A DNA stretch of 64,000 nt from Paracyclopina nana. Taxonomy: Eukaryota; Arthropoda; Copepoda; Cyclopoida; Cyclopettidae. This document shows positions 32,601 to 42,813 of the stretch, piece by piece. A model generated the notes under the pieces. That model made no database searches. It was not told the DNA's origin and saw only the letters and a list, made by a program, of their open reading frames with translations. The translations under genes and the position numbers were made by a program. The stretch is from positions 9,362,001 to 9,426,000 of the forward strand of contig JAGUCH010000001.1 in the NCBI GenBank assembly GCA_019096065.1, given 5' to 3'. Numbering within the stretch: the first letter of the stretch is position 1; every line of letters begins with the position of its first letter.

Positions 32601-35473
32601 AACTTGCGGCTGAACGGCACCGAGTGGTGAGAATGCAGTTCAGATCGCTAATAAGCGCTGGCTGCAGCCTTTGCAATCTTCGCAATGCACATTTGCTACT
32701 ATAGTATGGAGAGAGTGGTCTGGATAAATAGAGATTATACCTGCCAAATGAAAATGACAGGAAACTGCAGGAAAAACCACCAATATCCATGTTCTGCAGG
32801 GTCGAAGTATATTTTACTGTATCCATCATTCATCACCCAGCAAGCCACTGTAGCTGATATAAATGAGCCGATGGCAAGACTGAAAGCCCCCACAACCATT
32901 TCGTGAACTTCGAGGTCTCTGGGCAACCAATGATAAGGCTGACACTTCCATTCCTCGGGTTTGTCGCGACGTAGAACATAATAAGCTATCTGGAAAGTGA
33001 CATAAAAAATGTTGCGCTTTAAAAAAGGGCAGCTGAGCGCGAAAGCTGTAATGGCTGTGCCATCGCCAAGCCAGCAGTCGATGAAACGTGATACTGCCAG
33101 GAATGCTTTTTATAGTTAAGTACATAAATAAAAGGCAGCAGCGCTTTTTTGCCTCAAGGATAAATCTCCATTTTGCCGCCAAATTGTGACATCTTGGCTC
33201 AATGGCTTTGTGCAACTTGCTCAAAAATTCCACAATTTTATCTTTTTTTCTCGCGGGGAGCAGAAGAAAAATGTAGGAGGGATTCAAACTGAGCTCTAAT
33301 ATCCCATTATTCAAATTGTTTAAGATGGCGCGCGCGGGCTGCTAGGCTGCAACTCGATGCAATCTCCCCTAATTGAAATACTCACGTGCAAATATCCTCC
33401 GATGGCAAAGAAGAAAAAATAGGAGACCAAGAAGGCTGGAATGCAGTAATCCATTAGGTTGGCAAACCGTACTTCAAAGAATTGCCTGACATTGTCATTC
33501 CATGCCAAATCGGGATGATGGATGGATTCATTGCCCACATCTGCATTTATGTCCAGTTGGAGGTCCTCAATGCTGCTATTGCTTGCCATCTTCTCCACGG
33601 ACTTTTGGTAGTATGCCCAGATGAGCAGCCAGTCGGCTGAAGAAAGCAAGGATTAAAGGTTCCACTCCACCCCCGCCACCACATAACAAATACTACTTGA
33701 AGCTCTTTGTCACTTCTGATGAGGGAACTTTTTCTCTCCTTTCTTCTATTGGCTAGCCTAACTTTTCTTCCTTCTCCCTCTCTCTTTAGAAACTTCATAA
33801 CAGCTACAAGCTTTTGTGGGATTTTTCTTGGCCTTGAATGATTCTGGGATTCAAGAGGATTTAAACTTTCAAGACACTAGCCAAATACGCAAAAAGTAGA
33901 TTTTGGTGAGACCCTCACGCTTCGCGCTGTGGGCGTTTATGCTAACGGCGATAAGCATTGCTTGGCAAGGAGAGCCATGTCTAATTAATGGCCAATATTC
34001 TGAGCATCAAAAAAGGGAAAGCCATTCAGTGGATGGAAAAACATTCATTTTCTGGATAAGCTTAGTTAATGGACTTGCACTATATGGTCACAAGATAATG
34101 AGGATCTTTCACTAAGCACAACAAGGCCATTCTGTCAGCTGCCGCTGCCGAAAAAAGGCTCGAACACGACGATGGCAAAATTAAAGAGACGCGCGATTAA
34201 TTAACTACGCAGTGATCGAAGAAAGAGGCGAAGGTATTCAAGCGAATAATACATCTACCAATAATCTTTAGATATTTTTCCGAGATTAGGCATTGCTTGC
34301 AAGGCCATTCTCATTCACATCTAAGAAGGCCACAGCTTTATGCGTAGCAAGATGAAAGTACCACACACTCGAAAGAGAAAAAACTGGCATTTAACTCCAC
34401 TTGGATTGTATCTTAAGGCATTCGATCTGATAAGATTGTGGCCCGGTTCCAACAACAAAATAAGTATAGTATAAGTACGATTAACCAGTATAGTATGGTA
34501 CAGCTGAGCGCGCGAGCTAGCAGGCACCATACTATACTTATAAGTATAAGTAAGGTGTCCATACTATACTGATTTTCATTGTTGGAACCGGGCTACATCT
34601 GTGTAATGGTTAATCTGTCTTATATTCCTCTTCAGTAACATGCTCCTCACTCGCACTTTCCTTCTGCAAGCCTTCTCTGAAGGGATAGCAAATAGGCTGA
34701 GGTCTAAAAAGTTACCTGGCTACACCATCAACAAAATCCAATTTACGTGGTTTTCTGCCTGGATGCTCATTAAGAAAGTTAATGACAGCAGATCCGAAAC
34801 AATACGAAGACACCATAGTACATTGCTTTTTGTAAAGTATCCCACTGCGTGACGTGTGTTAACGATTGATGGAACATTACTTTTTAATTGGTCCAGGTAT
34901 TTCGTAAGATCTATCGATTATTGTATTATTCCTGGGTACAATTTTCAGAAACGAATTGTACGTTGGAATTATTGAGATCATTGGATCGAGATAAAACGGC
35001 AATCAAGCATTACAGATATACCTTAAAATGGCTGAAAATTCCAAAACACTCGAAATACTATTTACTGAATGAAATTACACACTCTTGCGAGAAAGTTTTT
35101 CAGATACTAGCAGTACATAGTGCAAGAAAACCTTCCAACTGCACTTTTGTTCAGAGTCTCCGCGTATCGTGCATTCGAAAGTGCTGGAGTACTCGAATAG
35201 AACCGTGATGCATACCGCGATGAATTAGCAAATAGCTGTCTCATCTGAGCTCATAATTAACATAACCTAGTTTGCTAGCAGTCGTCATTTTCTGACAGAC
35301 TCGCTGCAATTTTTGTGAGTTAAGCGCACTTCAAAGTTACCTCGCATAGTTGCTCCCATGATGAAGACAAGAAATGAGGTGATGCCTTGCCCAACATAAG
35401 ATGGTATTTTGGCATCTGGATGAAGAAGGCTCGCCTTGCCTTGGGTGGCAGAGCTTGCTGCAGTCGTTGCCAT
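29626..35473 (-). CDS. Fatty acid hydroxylase/sterol desaturase superfamily membrane enzyme
   Basis: Six exons: 35473-35341, 33636-33386, 32989-32741, 31222-31039, 30418-30246 and 29829-29626. All junctions are GT-AG with matching phases, giving 397 residues. It is a multi-pass membrane protein, probably of the ER, with hydrophobic segments near residues 30-55, 95-130, 145-170, 190-215 and 250-285. The three His boxes that bind the di-iron centre are complete: HRIFH (219-223), HKLHH (232-236) and HDNHH (310-314). The family uses O2 to hydroxylate or desaturate lipids and sterols; the substrate cannot be told from sequence. ATG 35473 is chosen for its strong context (AAAATGG) and because the exon's last base joins the next exon in phase. 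A shorter start at 33589 would drop the first hydrophobic segment. Introns carry a 388-bp hairpin (31921-32308) and a MITE (34441-34593). Confidence 0.87.
31921..32308. mobile_element. 388-bp hairpin element with ~180-bp inverted arms, inside an intron
   Basis: The ends are ATAGCTTGTTCTCATAAA and its exact reverse complement. The arms, about 180 bp each, also share inner blocks such as CCAATTTTCATCC and its complement, around a ~30-bp loop. A TA dinucleotide lies just inside each end (31922-31923 and 32306-32307), so a Tc1/mariner-like MITE with TA duplication is possible. It encodes nothing. Confidence 0.75.
34441..34593 (+). mobile_element. MITE, subfamily 2, copy 1
   Basis: It has the family end GCCCGGTTCCAACA and its inverse, with the core AGCTGAGCGCGCGAGCTAGC. 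The sequence on each side of the core differs from subfamily 1: AGTATGGTAC on the left against GGCACCATACTATA on the right. It is almost identical to 44925-45077, with one difference seen. The first A of the TIR is missing on the left. It lies in an intron of the hydroxylase gene. Confidence 0.85.
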
Positions 35474-37359
35474 TTTTCCACGATGTCCCACGGCCAAATG
35501 AAGTAAAATTTTCGCCTTTGAGGTCAAGAATCCTCTTATCTCATTTGAGGACTTTTAGGAGTAGTAGTAAGGGCATACAGCTGAGCAAACAACCTCGAGT
35601 TCAGACAAAGCAAAGGTGAGGTTGATTCGGCTGATTTTTGCAGTTTCTATTGGTCATCAAATAATTTGCGTCGACACTTAGTGATCAGAATGAAAATGAG
35701 TATTTCATAACACATTTTCTTTTTAGTGAGATGGCGATAATTTTGGGTGAAGATCTGCATATATTGGTGCTTGATTTATACCCTGTTCATGTATTAAGAA
35801 TGCCTTAAAGTATGGAAAAAATTGTTATGAGGAAAAGTGAATCCATTGCTGACTGCCACTCTACGAGTTCAGCTTGGGGCCGAGCAGCGTTTTCAATGGC
35901 AATTTTTGCTACTTTATCTCATGGTTTTCAGCATATTTCAAAACAAACTATCTGTCATCACATTACTATGATTAAAGATGAAATTCAACTATTGACTTTG
36001 CTCAAAAGGACTAAAATGTGGAGCACTTAATAGCCCAAATTAGATTTGTTTACTTTCAAGTTGGCTTGAGGTTGATCTGATTTTTTTACTATCAGCTGGC
36101 GCTTGTCATAAGACAATTTTTCTCCTTTCCTTGAGGTGTTTTTGTGCATTTTCGTAAGGAGATTTTAGGCGTACATGAATAGGACATTAGGACTGTTAAG
36201 TCATCATAACAAATTCCAGGTTTTTTTCGTATCATACTATGTCTTCGTGATGCTTAGAAATCTACTAGGTTTTTTTACTGTGGCATGGCAAAAGGAATTG
36301 GATTTTTTTTCGATTCAAGATTCTTTTATTGCAGAAGAGTCTTCGCGCGTGCATGTTGCTTTCGAATCACAGATGTGGAAGTTAATATCAATCCGTTCGA
36401 TTTATGCTCTCGAGTCAGGCCTCAAAATGGGAAAAAGTCAGACCTTTTCCCCCTTCAAATAGCCGAGGATCGGTAGGTATAACGCTAAATGACATATTGA
36501 TTGATGCAAGCCTCTCAGGAAATCCGAGAGTTGCCTCTGCGGAGTAAGATCCAACCCAACATTTGATGCTTCCATATCCCTTGGTAATTATTACATCAGA
36601 GGCCCTCAAATAAAACCTAAATTGGATGTCATTAAAGAAGCCTTTCGCAGGAATTACTCTCAATTTATTTCGCAAGAGCAGTCCTGATTGCTGTTGTTCT
36701 TCCATTGGGCAAAAACAAGAACTATTTTCTCTCTTTCTCTGTCTTGAGGCTCTACAAATTAGTGAAAGAATGCATGTCCCAATCTGTATCATCATTCTGC
36801 AACTTTCATTGCTTGTGAATGGATTTCTTGCTGGAAGCTAGTTTCATCATCCTGGTGCTGTGCCCCCCAAACACGTAAAGCCATTTCTCGGAATCAAGCC
36901 TTGCTTGAGGCTTACTTTGTTGCTAAGTTTCTCTTGCTTCTAGAGAATGAATGCTCGTCATCGTAGCAGAAACACTTTTTACAGTTGAGACAGGAAAACG
37001 GACGTTTCAGTGGAAAAAAACCTCCTCCTTCCATGTTGTCTCAATTTTCTCAACTTTGCTACTTCTCAGTTGCTCACCCTGGAAATATGGCACTCGTACC
37101 CATGCAATGCAGAAAATCTAGCCGGAAATTGGAAAAATCGATATTTGACCCTGGCTGCTCTCCCATCATGCACTGACGATAAATCTCTTTCAAAAATCCT
37201 AAATGCCACTGCGCGAGAAATTTCAAAACAACGCTGAAGAAGAGCTCTTCTAAAAGTCGATTTGGAAAAAGCGTCGTCTCTCTCAAAAAGAAAGCGTCTT
37301 ATCTAGGGACTCGACAAGAATGTGGAAAATCCTATATTTAACTCAATAGTGCTTTTCTA
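35474..37359. other. Intergenic stretch between the hydroxylase and Pro-rich genes
   Basis: It should include the hydroxylase promoter, but no TATA box or clear initiator was recognised upstream of 35473. It contains a dispersed-repeat copy at 35910-36190. Other open frames are short and unrecognised. Confidence 0.4.
35910..36190 (+). repeat. Dispersed repeat family X, copy 2, module order Y-X
   Basis: Module Y (35915-36025) contains TGGTTTTCAGCATATTTCAA. Module X (36036-36190) contains TTAGATTTGTTTACTTT, then CAATTTTTCTCCTTTCCTTG and a GTACATGAA(T/C)AGGACATTA end. Both modules occur at 55560-55785 on the other strand, but there Y follows X instead of preceding it. Confidence 0.6.
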
Positions 37360-37365
37360 TTTATT
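37360..37365 (-). terminator. Poly(A) signal of the Pro-rich protein gene
   Basis: AATAAA on the - strand lies 35 bases after the stop codon (37403-37401), a normal position for a short 3' UTR. Confidence 0.65.
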
Positions 37366-37400
37366 GACGCTGAATCTTTCTATTCTCTGCAGTGCAGTGA

Positions 37401-37835
37401 TTACAAAGTTGTTGGGGCTGGGGGTGGCATTTCCCCAGTTGGCTTTGGAGGAGGTAGTTCTCCAGTTGGCTTTGGTGGTGGGTATTCACCTGTGGGCTTG
37501 GGTGGTGGGTACTCACCAGTGGGCTTGGGTGGTGGGTACTCACCTGTGGGCTTTGGAGGAGGGTATTCACCTGTGGGTTTGGGGGGAGGAAAGTCACCAG
37601 TGGGTTTGGGAGGAGGAAATTCGCCGGTAGGCTTGGGCTTTGGTGGGCCAGGTTTGCCCTTGGGTGGCGGTCCAGCGCGTCTTACAGGTGCTTCTCCAGT
37701 CGGTGGTGGGCCTTCAATGGATCCAGACCCAGATTCCGCAGATTCTGAAGACTCGGATGATTCACCAGAAAAGTTGGGTGGCTTGGCCACTGCCAGGGCT
37801 AAGACGACAGCCAAAATCACCAACTTGGCATTCAT
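37401..37835 (-). CDS. Small secreted Pro-rich protein with eight 9-residue repeats
   Basis: This is an intact 144-residue protein. Residues 1-17 are a signal peptide (core LVILAVVLALAVA). Residues 22-42 are Ser/Glu/Gly-rich, with SG pairs that could carry sugars. Residues 65-136 are eight tandem copies of PPPKPTGE(Y/F/L/M), ending in PPPAPTTL. There is no Cys. Secreted repeats of this kind occur in arthropod cuticle, silk, glue or mucus proteins, but no homologue is recognised and the role is unknown. The coding exon starts at 37842 after a clear acceptor. A 5' UTR exon (38072-38050), a TATA box and an initiator lie upstream, and a poly(A) signal lies downstream, so this is a complete transcription unit. 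Confidence 0.85.
   Translation of the reverse strand: MNAKLVILAVVLALAVAKPPNFSGESSESSESAESGSGSIEGPPPTGEAPVRRAGPPPKGKPGPPKPKPTGEFPPPKPTGDFPPPKPTGEYPPPKPTGEYPPPKPTGEYPPPKPTGEYPPPKPTGELPPPKPTGEMPPPAPTTL
37428..37643 (-). repeat. 27-bp coding minisatellite, 8 units
   Basis: The 9-residue repeat of the Pro-rich protein is encoded by a 27-bp tandem repeat. The four central units (PPPKPTGEY) are near-identical at DNA level and the outer units have diverged. Copy number may vary between alleles. Confidence 0.85.
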
Positions 37836-38049
37836 GGTTTTTCTGGAAAAAAGGGGCCATCGTTACAAGGGAAAAGTGCTGCAGTGAACGTAGTTGTTAT
37901 CCATGAATAACAATCTGACCCAGCAATGGTACTGTGTAGGACTTGAAAGTTTGGCTGCACGTTGGAGTTGTAAGCTAGGTAATAACATGCACTACACTGG
38001 TGTACTTCAAAGGGGGTATAATACATGAGCTAACTTTTGGCCAACTTAC

Positions 38050-38104
38050 TTGAGGCTGTATATTGACGAACTGAGGACTAGTGCGAGGCTAGCATACTTT
38101 TATA
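38050..38104 (-). promoter_or_regulatory. Core promoter and 5' UTR exon of the Pro-rich protein gene
   Basis: On the - strand TATAAAAG (38104-38097) is followed 32 bases later by a CTCAGTTC initiator (A at 38072). The predicted 5' UTR exon runs 38072-38050 and ends at the donor GTAAGT. The acceptor at 37843 joins it to the coding exon seven bases before the ATG. TATA and TCAGT at this spacing are typical of arthropod cuticle and secreted-protein genes. Confidence 0.72.
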
Positions 38105-38932
38105 GGATTCGGGGCCTCAAGTCAAGTGTCACCTTTTTTTATAGGGCATCATAATTAATACGGAATAGCTGCAACAGATGTATTTCTCTCCTAATAACAC
38201 TGTATTTTTTAACTACATATCAAGACATATTTGGTAGTAGATGGACATCTGACAAACATAGCAGTAATCTGTTTCTTCTCGCACAAGTGATCATCTAATG
38301 AAATTACACCACAATCGTATTATTTATATGCGTCATACAAAAGGGTCTCAAACATGCTCGATCTGTGTTGATGCTGCTTTCTGAAAAAATGATGAGGGAT
38401 CATGGCAGCAGCTACGTAGGGTGGATATGCTATAATTATAGGTTTTCCTTTTTCCGATGCACTGAGCTACTGCGGAAAAATTCTCAGGTTGCCATCATGT
38501 CATCGATACTTCAACACACATGAAAAGGTACTACAGTAGAGGAAAGATCCTAAGGGTTTGTTGGTTGGCTGGTAAAAAGTGAGCATGTGTTTTCTAAGCT
38601 AGTGTTCTAATTTCTGTCGAGGGCAAAAATAAAAGCTCTCGCTCTTCTTCTTCTTCTGGGGGATCGACGCAATAGATTGAGGAGATTGAATCAGGTTTTG
38701 GGCACAAAGTTCTACATCAACGCTTGGCACGAAAAATGTCTTCCTAATGCCAACTCTGGATAAGTACTGTCATAACTGTCGTCTTTGATCCAGGATCGTC
38801 AACGTATTGGCTATCATATTACACCTCTATATAGTATCAACTCGTGTCATGCTCTTTTGAGAATCAAATATTCACAGCTCAGCAAGTGTAGTAGTAGGGG
38901 TAGGAGTATCTGTGTGGGTACACTAGGGGCCC
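38105..38932. other. Intergenic stretch, nothing recognised
   Basis: It lies between the Pro-rich gene promoter and the 3' end of the GPCR gene. It contains a short CTT repeat at about 38643-38657. No coding sequence or RNA gene is visible. Confidence 0.4.
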
Positions 38933-41900
38933 TCAATTACTGTTGGTGCTCGTTTGGCCCACTGTGACAGCACTGTTGACATTGGCCGCAGTCGTCGCAC
39001 CTGCCACCGCCACCGCCGCTCCCAGGGTGACGTTCCGCGGGTGCAACGCCATGAAAATGCCTCGAGGTGGCTCGTGGCTCCGCCTGCACAAGGCCTTGCA
39101 GATGATCTTCTTGAAGGCGCCCCGGAAGTCCCTGGAGAAGGCCGCGTAGATGAAGGGGTTGATGGCGGAGTTGCAGTAGCCCAGCCAGAAAATTATGCTG
39201 AACACCAGCTTGGGTATGCAGTCCGCGCAGAAAGCAGTCACGAGGTACATGGTGAAGAACGGGAACCAGCAACAGATGAAACAGCCCACGATGATGCCCA
39301 GGGTCTTGGCAGCCTTCGTCTCCATGCGAAATCTTCGAACCTGCAAGAAAAACGCAATCAAAAAGTTTGCCCTGATTTCGCTCGAGAAACCGCGAGTTTG
39401 TCTTTCTCAAGGAAGGGCTCAACAAAGAATTCGCGCGTGTTGCGCAACGAGGAATTTCAAACACTTGGCCTTTCCTTACGTTGCCCCAGTTTATTTGGTG
39501 GAACCAGCATTTTTATAAGCCTAGTGTTGGCTCGTAGAAACCTGCAGCAGCAACTCCATGGTAGTACAACCACTTGATGAATAGGCTGTCAGAAAAATCT
39601 GCTCGGGTATCCTTCCAAAGTAGAGCCTGCATTATTATCCACAAGCTACCGCCTACATTTTATGGCTTAAGACCAGCTTACGAGTCCCGCAGATCATTTG
39701 GCAAAAAAGGGTGAATTGAATTTTTTGTCATCGTTATGGTGCTATTGTTGATGGAACATGTTTGAAGATTGCAGTCACGGAAGCAAGTTTTAAATTGAGT
39801 TATGTCAAAATTGCGCCTTCACTCCTTTTCAGCAGTATAGTGTACATCCACTGCAGGAAATCAATAGTGCCATCAAGCTCCCAAAAGGATGAAGAATCTG
39901 TGCATAGGTGGCAAAACAAAACTAAGAGCACCTCAAGGGCCCCTCGAAAGTATCGCATTACCCCTTTTCAAGAGCATAACCCCGACTAAAAGAAGGATGT
40001 CAACCGCGCACGGCTCATGATGTGCGCGTGTGCGACGAAAATGCACAATAATGTAGGCTTTGGTGTCTAGACTGCGACACTTCTATGCATTCCTCAGCTC
40101 TCTCTCTCTCCTAGGGCAGGCTGCTAAAACTTTTTCTCATTGAATCAGGCTTTTGAAAGCACACAACGTCGACTAGCGTACATAGTGAGTTATCTAAGGT
40201 ACTGTAATTTCCTGCGACTACAGGTGGTGCAACTCGCTCCCATTGGCACTTGGGAACATCAAAGTTTACTTGCCTGGTTTTTGATGTTCCTCTTGCCGAA
40301 AGTGCTTCGAGGCGGCTGAACTATTCTGCCCCCCGCAGTGGTGGCCGCCATGTTGGCCGTATGGCTCACGACGCTGCTGATCATGGAGGCCACGCCACCC
40401 AAGGGGTGAACGTGAAGCTCGTCTGTGGAAGCATTGAGTAGCGAGCCAGGATCCGAAATGTTATCGGCCTCAGCGGCCTGATCCCTCGTGATTCTGGCTC
40501 TGAAAGAGCTCTTCTGAGTCGCACCCGTTTTGGACCGGAAACAGCAGGCTTGGTGGCGCCACCGTCGAGGGTGGCACCGGAAACAGGACCTGGGCTTCAC
40601 AGGCGCCGATCCGATGCTGTCTTTCTCAGGGTCACTCGCTTCCTCCCTCGACTTGCCAATGCGAAACCTGCAGGGATATGCTGAATGTTATTCAAATTCC
40701 TGTTGCTCCGCCACAAATAACAGGCAATTGTGAGATATTCTAAAAATCCGCATCGCTCGCCCCTCCAATGAAGTAGCATACTATATAAATCTTGGTACTA
40801 CTTTTTTCTGCTATCGACGCGCAAAAAAAGCATGAGCAAACCACACCCACCTTTGTTTCATCTTTGCAGCGCATCCGGTTACGTCCTCGTCGGCTTTTTC
40901 TGCCTTCACTTTCGGTTTTGGCAACGTCTGAGTGCCAATTTCGGCAAAGGTCTTTCCACCAACGTGATTTGGACATGGTTGATGGTGGCTGACTTTGGGA
41001 TGGTTTGAGTAGTTGTTCACAATTACATGAGAATGATTGGCTTTCTCCTCGTACAGAGAATTGCCAGAGGGAACCTGCGAAATAATTTTCAATCAAAACA
41101 TATGCAAGGATTTGATGGCAACAGAAACTCAGGGAAGCACCACCAACACATTTCTTTTCATACATCTAGACCCATTTTAGATGCAAAAATGGACTTACAC
41201 TTACAGTGGCATTACACAAGTCGCTACTGAAAACTTCGAAGGACAGAGCTCGTTCAAATAAAAAATGTCACTTTTGTGTGGTGCTCTCGTTTGTACATAT
41301 CATAAGCTTGGGTAGGGGTAGGTATGTGGCAGAACCGTACAATTTTCCAACTCATACCAGCATATTGGAACGCTTATAGTTAGCTGCAAAAGAAAATGCG
41401 CCTTTTTTTACCTGCAAGGTATTATTGGTGTTGCAAGTAGACGAGTGTCTCACATTGGCCATGCTTTTGCTCTTTCCTCTCGAGTTATGAAGGCCTGCTG
41501 AAGCGTTATTTGTACTGGTAAAGGACTGATGAGAGGGTGACCTTGGAGGCTCTCCCATAGATTTATTAGAGATCAGAACTGATGATGCAGACCTTGGCAT
41601 GGGGCTTGATTGGTCAGCAGCAGCGGCAATCCTGGTGGGCTTAGCCGGAATCCTGGGACTAGCTGGAGGCTGGCAAATGGAGGGTCGGGCCGACCTCACG
41701 AGGGCAGTGACAACCTCGACGTCTTTCACAGCAAGGCCGTTCTGGCCGATGTAAGCGGTGCTTGGCCGCCTCGAACTTGTCCTCCGCGAACTCATTCCGG
41801 AGTTGAAGGTGGAGCCGTTGGCTTTGTTGCCCCTCGAGGCTGCCCCTCCGCCTCGGTGGATGCCCAGCCCCACCTCCTCCCCGTCCGAGACGCCCTTCAC

Positions 41901-42813
41901 ACGAGTCCAGCCTTGCCGGATGGCCTTCGTCGTCTTCCTGGCGGTCCGATAGATCCTCCAGTTGAAAAACATCATGACCAGCATGGGCGCGTAGAAGGAG
42001 CCGACCGCGCTGTAGATGACGTAACCCGGCTCCTGGTTCAGCATGCACTGGGGATTGCACCTTTCCAAAATGGCCAGCACCTCATCTGGATCCTCGTAGA
42101 CTGCAATCAATCTTAAATTAGGGCTAATCAGGCTGTATTGATAAGGCCAAGAATTCACCTTGAGTCTTGTTGAGATCAAACATTCCGCTGCCGTCATCCT
42201 TGTCATTCCAGCCTACCAGGGGCGGAAAGCAGATGACAAAGCTGAGGATCCACGCGCCCGCGATCAGTAGCTTGGCCTTCTTCGAGGTCATGAGGTTGGG
42301 GTAGGTGATGGGGTGGGTCACAGCTATGTACCTGTCCAGCGAGATGACGACTAAATGCAAGATGGAGGCCGTGCACATCCACACGTCCACAGCCAGCCAA
42401 ATGGAGCACCACACCTGGCCGAAGAGCCACATCTTGAATACCTCGTACATGGCGGAGAAGGGCAAGACCACGATGCCCAACATGAGGTCTGCCCAGGCCA
42501 AGGAGACGATGAACAAGTTGGTGGCCCCCCTCAGCTTGTGGGTGATTCTCACAGCCGTGATGACCATAATGTTGCCCAGGATGACCATGAGACATACCAG
42601 TCCCAGGGGAAGAAGGGAGCCCAGGACCCTGGGGTCCTCAAAGTCCACATTGTCGAGTGGAGAGCTGCAGTTCTCGATCCAGATCACACTGTGATTCAAC
42701 GATCCAACTTGGATTGGCTTGGCTCCAGAGGAAAAGTTGCGACTGCTTGGCTTGGCATCTTCTTGGAGGAGGTGAAATAGTGGAGTGGCTTCCGAGTGGT
42801 TTTGTGTGGTCAT
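38933..42813 (-). CDS. Class A biogenic-amine GPCR, octopamine/tyramine receptor type
   Basis: Five exons: 42813-42159, 42100-41412, 41074-40851, 40667-40274 and 39340-38933, giving 789 residues. It is a plasma-membrane receptor for an amine, probably octopamine or tyramine. The N-terminus has four NxS glycosylation sites (5, 26, 40, 48). Seven membrane segments are visible. Key residues: D109 in TM2, C136 and D143 in TM3 (amine-binding Asp), DRY at 160-162, a YSAVGSF segment in TM5, CWFP at 678-681 in TM6 and NPFIY at 715-719 in TM7. TM6-TM7 (FTMYLV, WLGYCNSAINP) resemble alpha2-like octopamine and type 2/3 tyramine receptors, from family knowledge. The third intracellular loop is about 400 residues, Ser/Arg-rich and spread over three exons. 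ATG 42813 is the first in frame after a TGA. The 40274/39340 junction is GC-AG. Confidence 0.87.

Noticed and set aside
33386-33589. Shorter start for the hydroxylase at 33589
   Set aside because: The upstream exon 35473-35341 joins in phase and supplies a first membrane segment and a better start context.
37322-37906. Gly/Trp-rich frames on the + strand opposite the Pro-rich gene
   Set aside because: They are antisense translations of the 27-bp repeat; the - strand frame has the signal peptide, promoter and poly(A) signal.
38937-39577. Long frames overlapping the receptor's last exon on both strands
   Set aside because: They are shadows of the GPCR exon, whose frame carries the TM6 and TM7 motifs.
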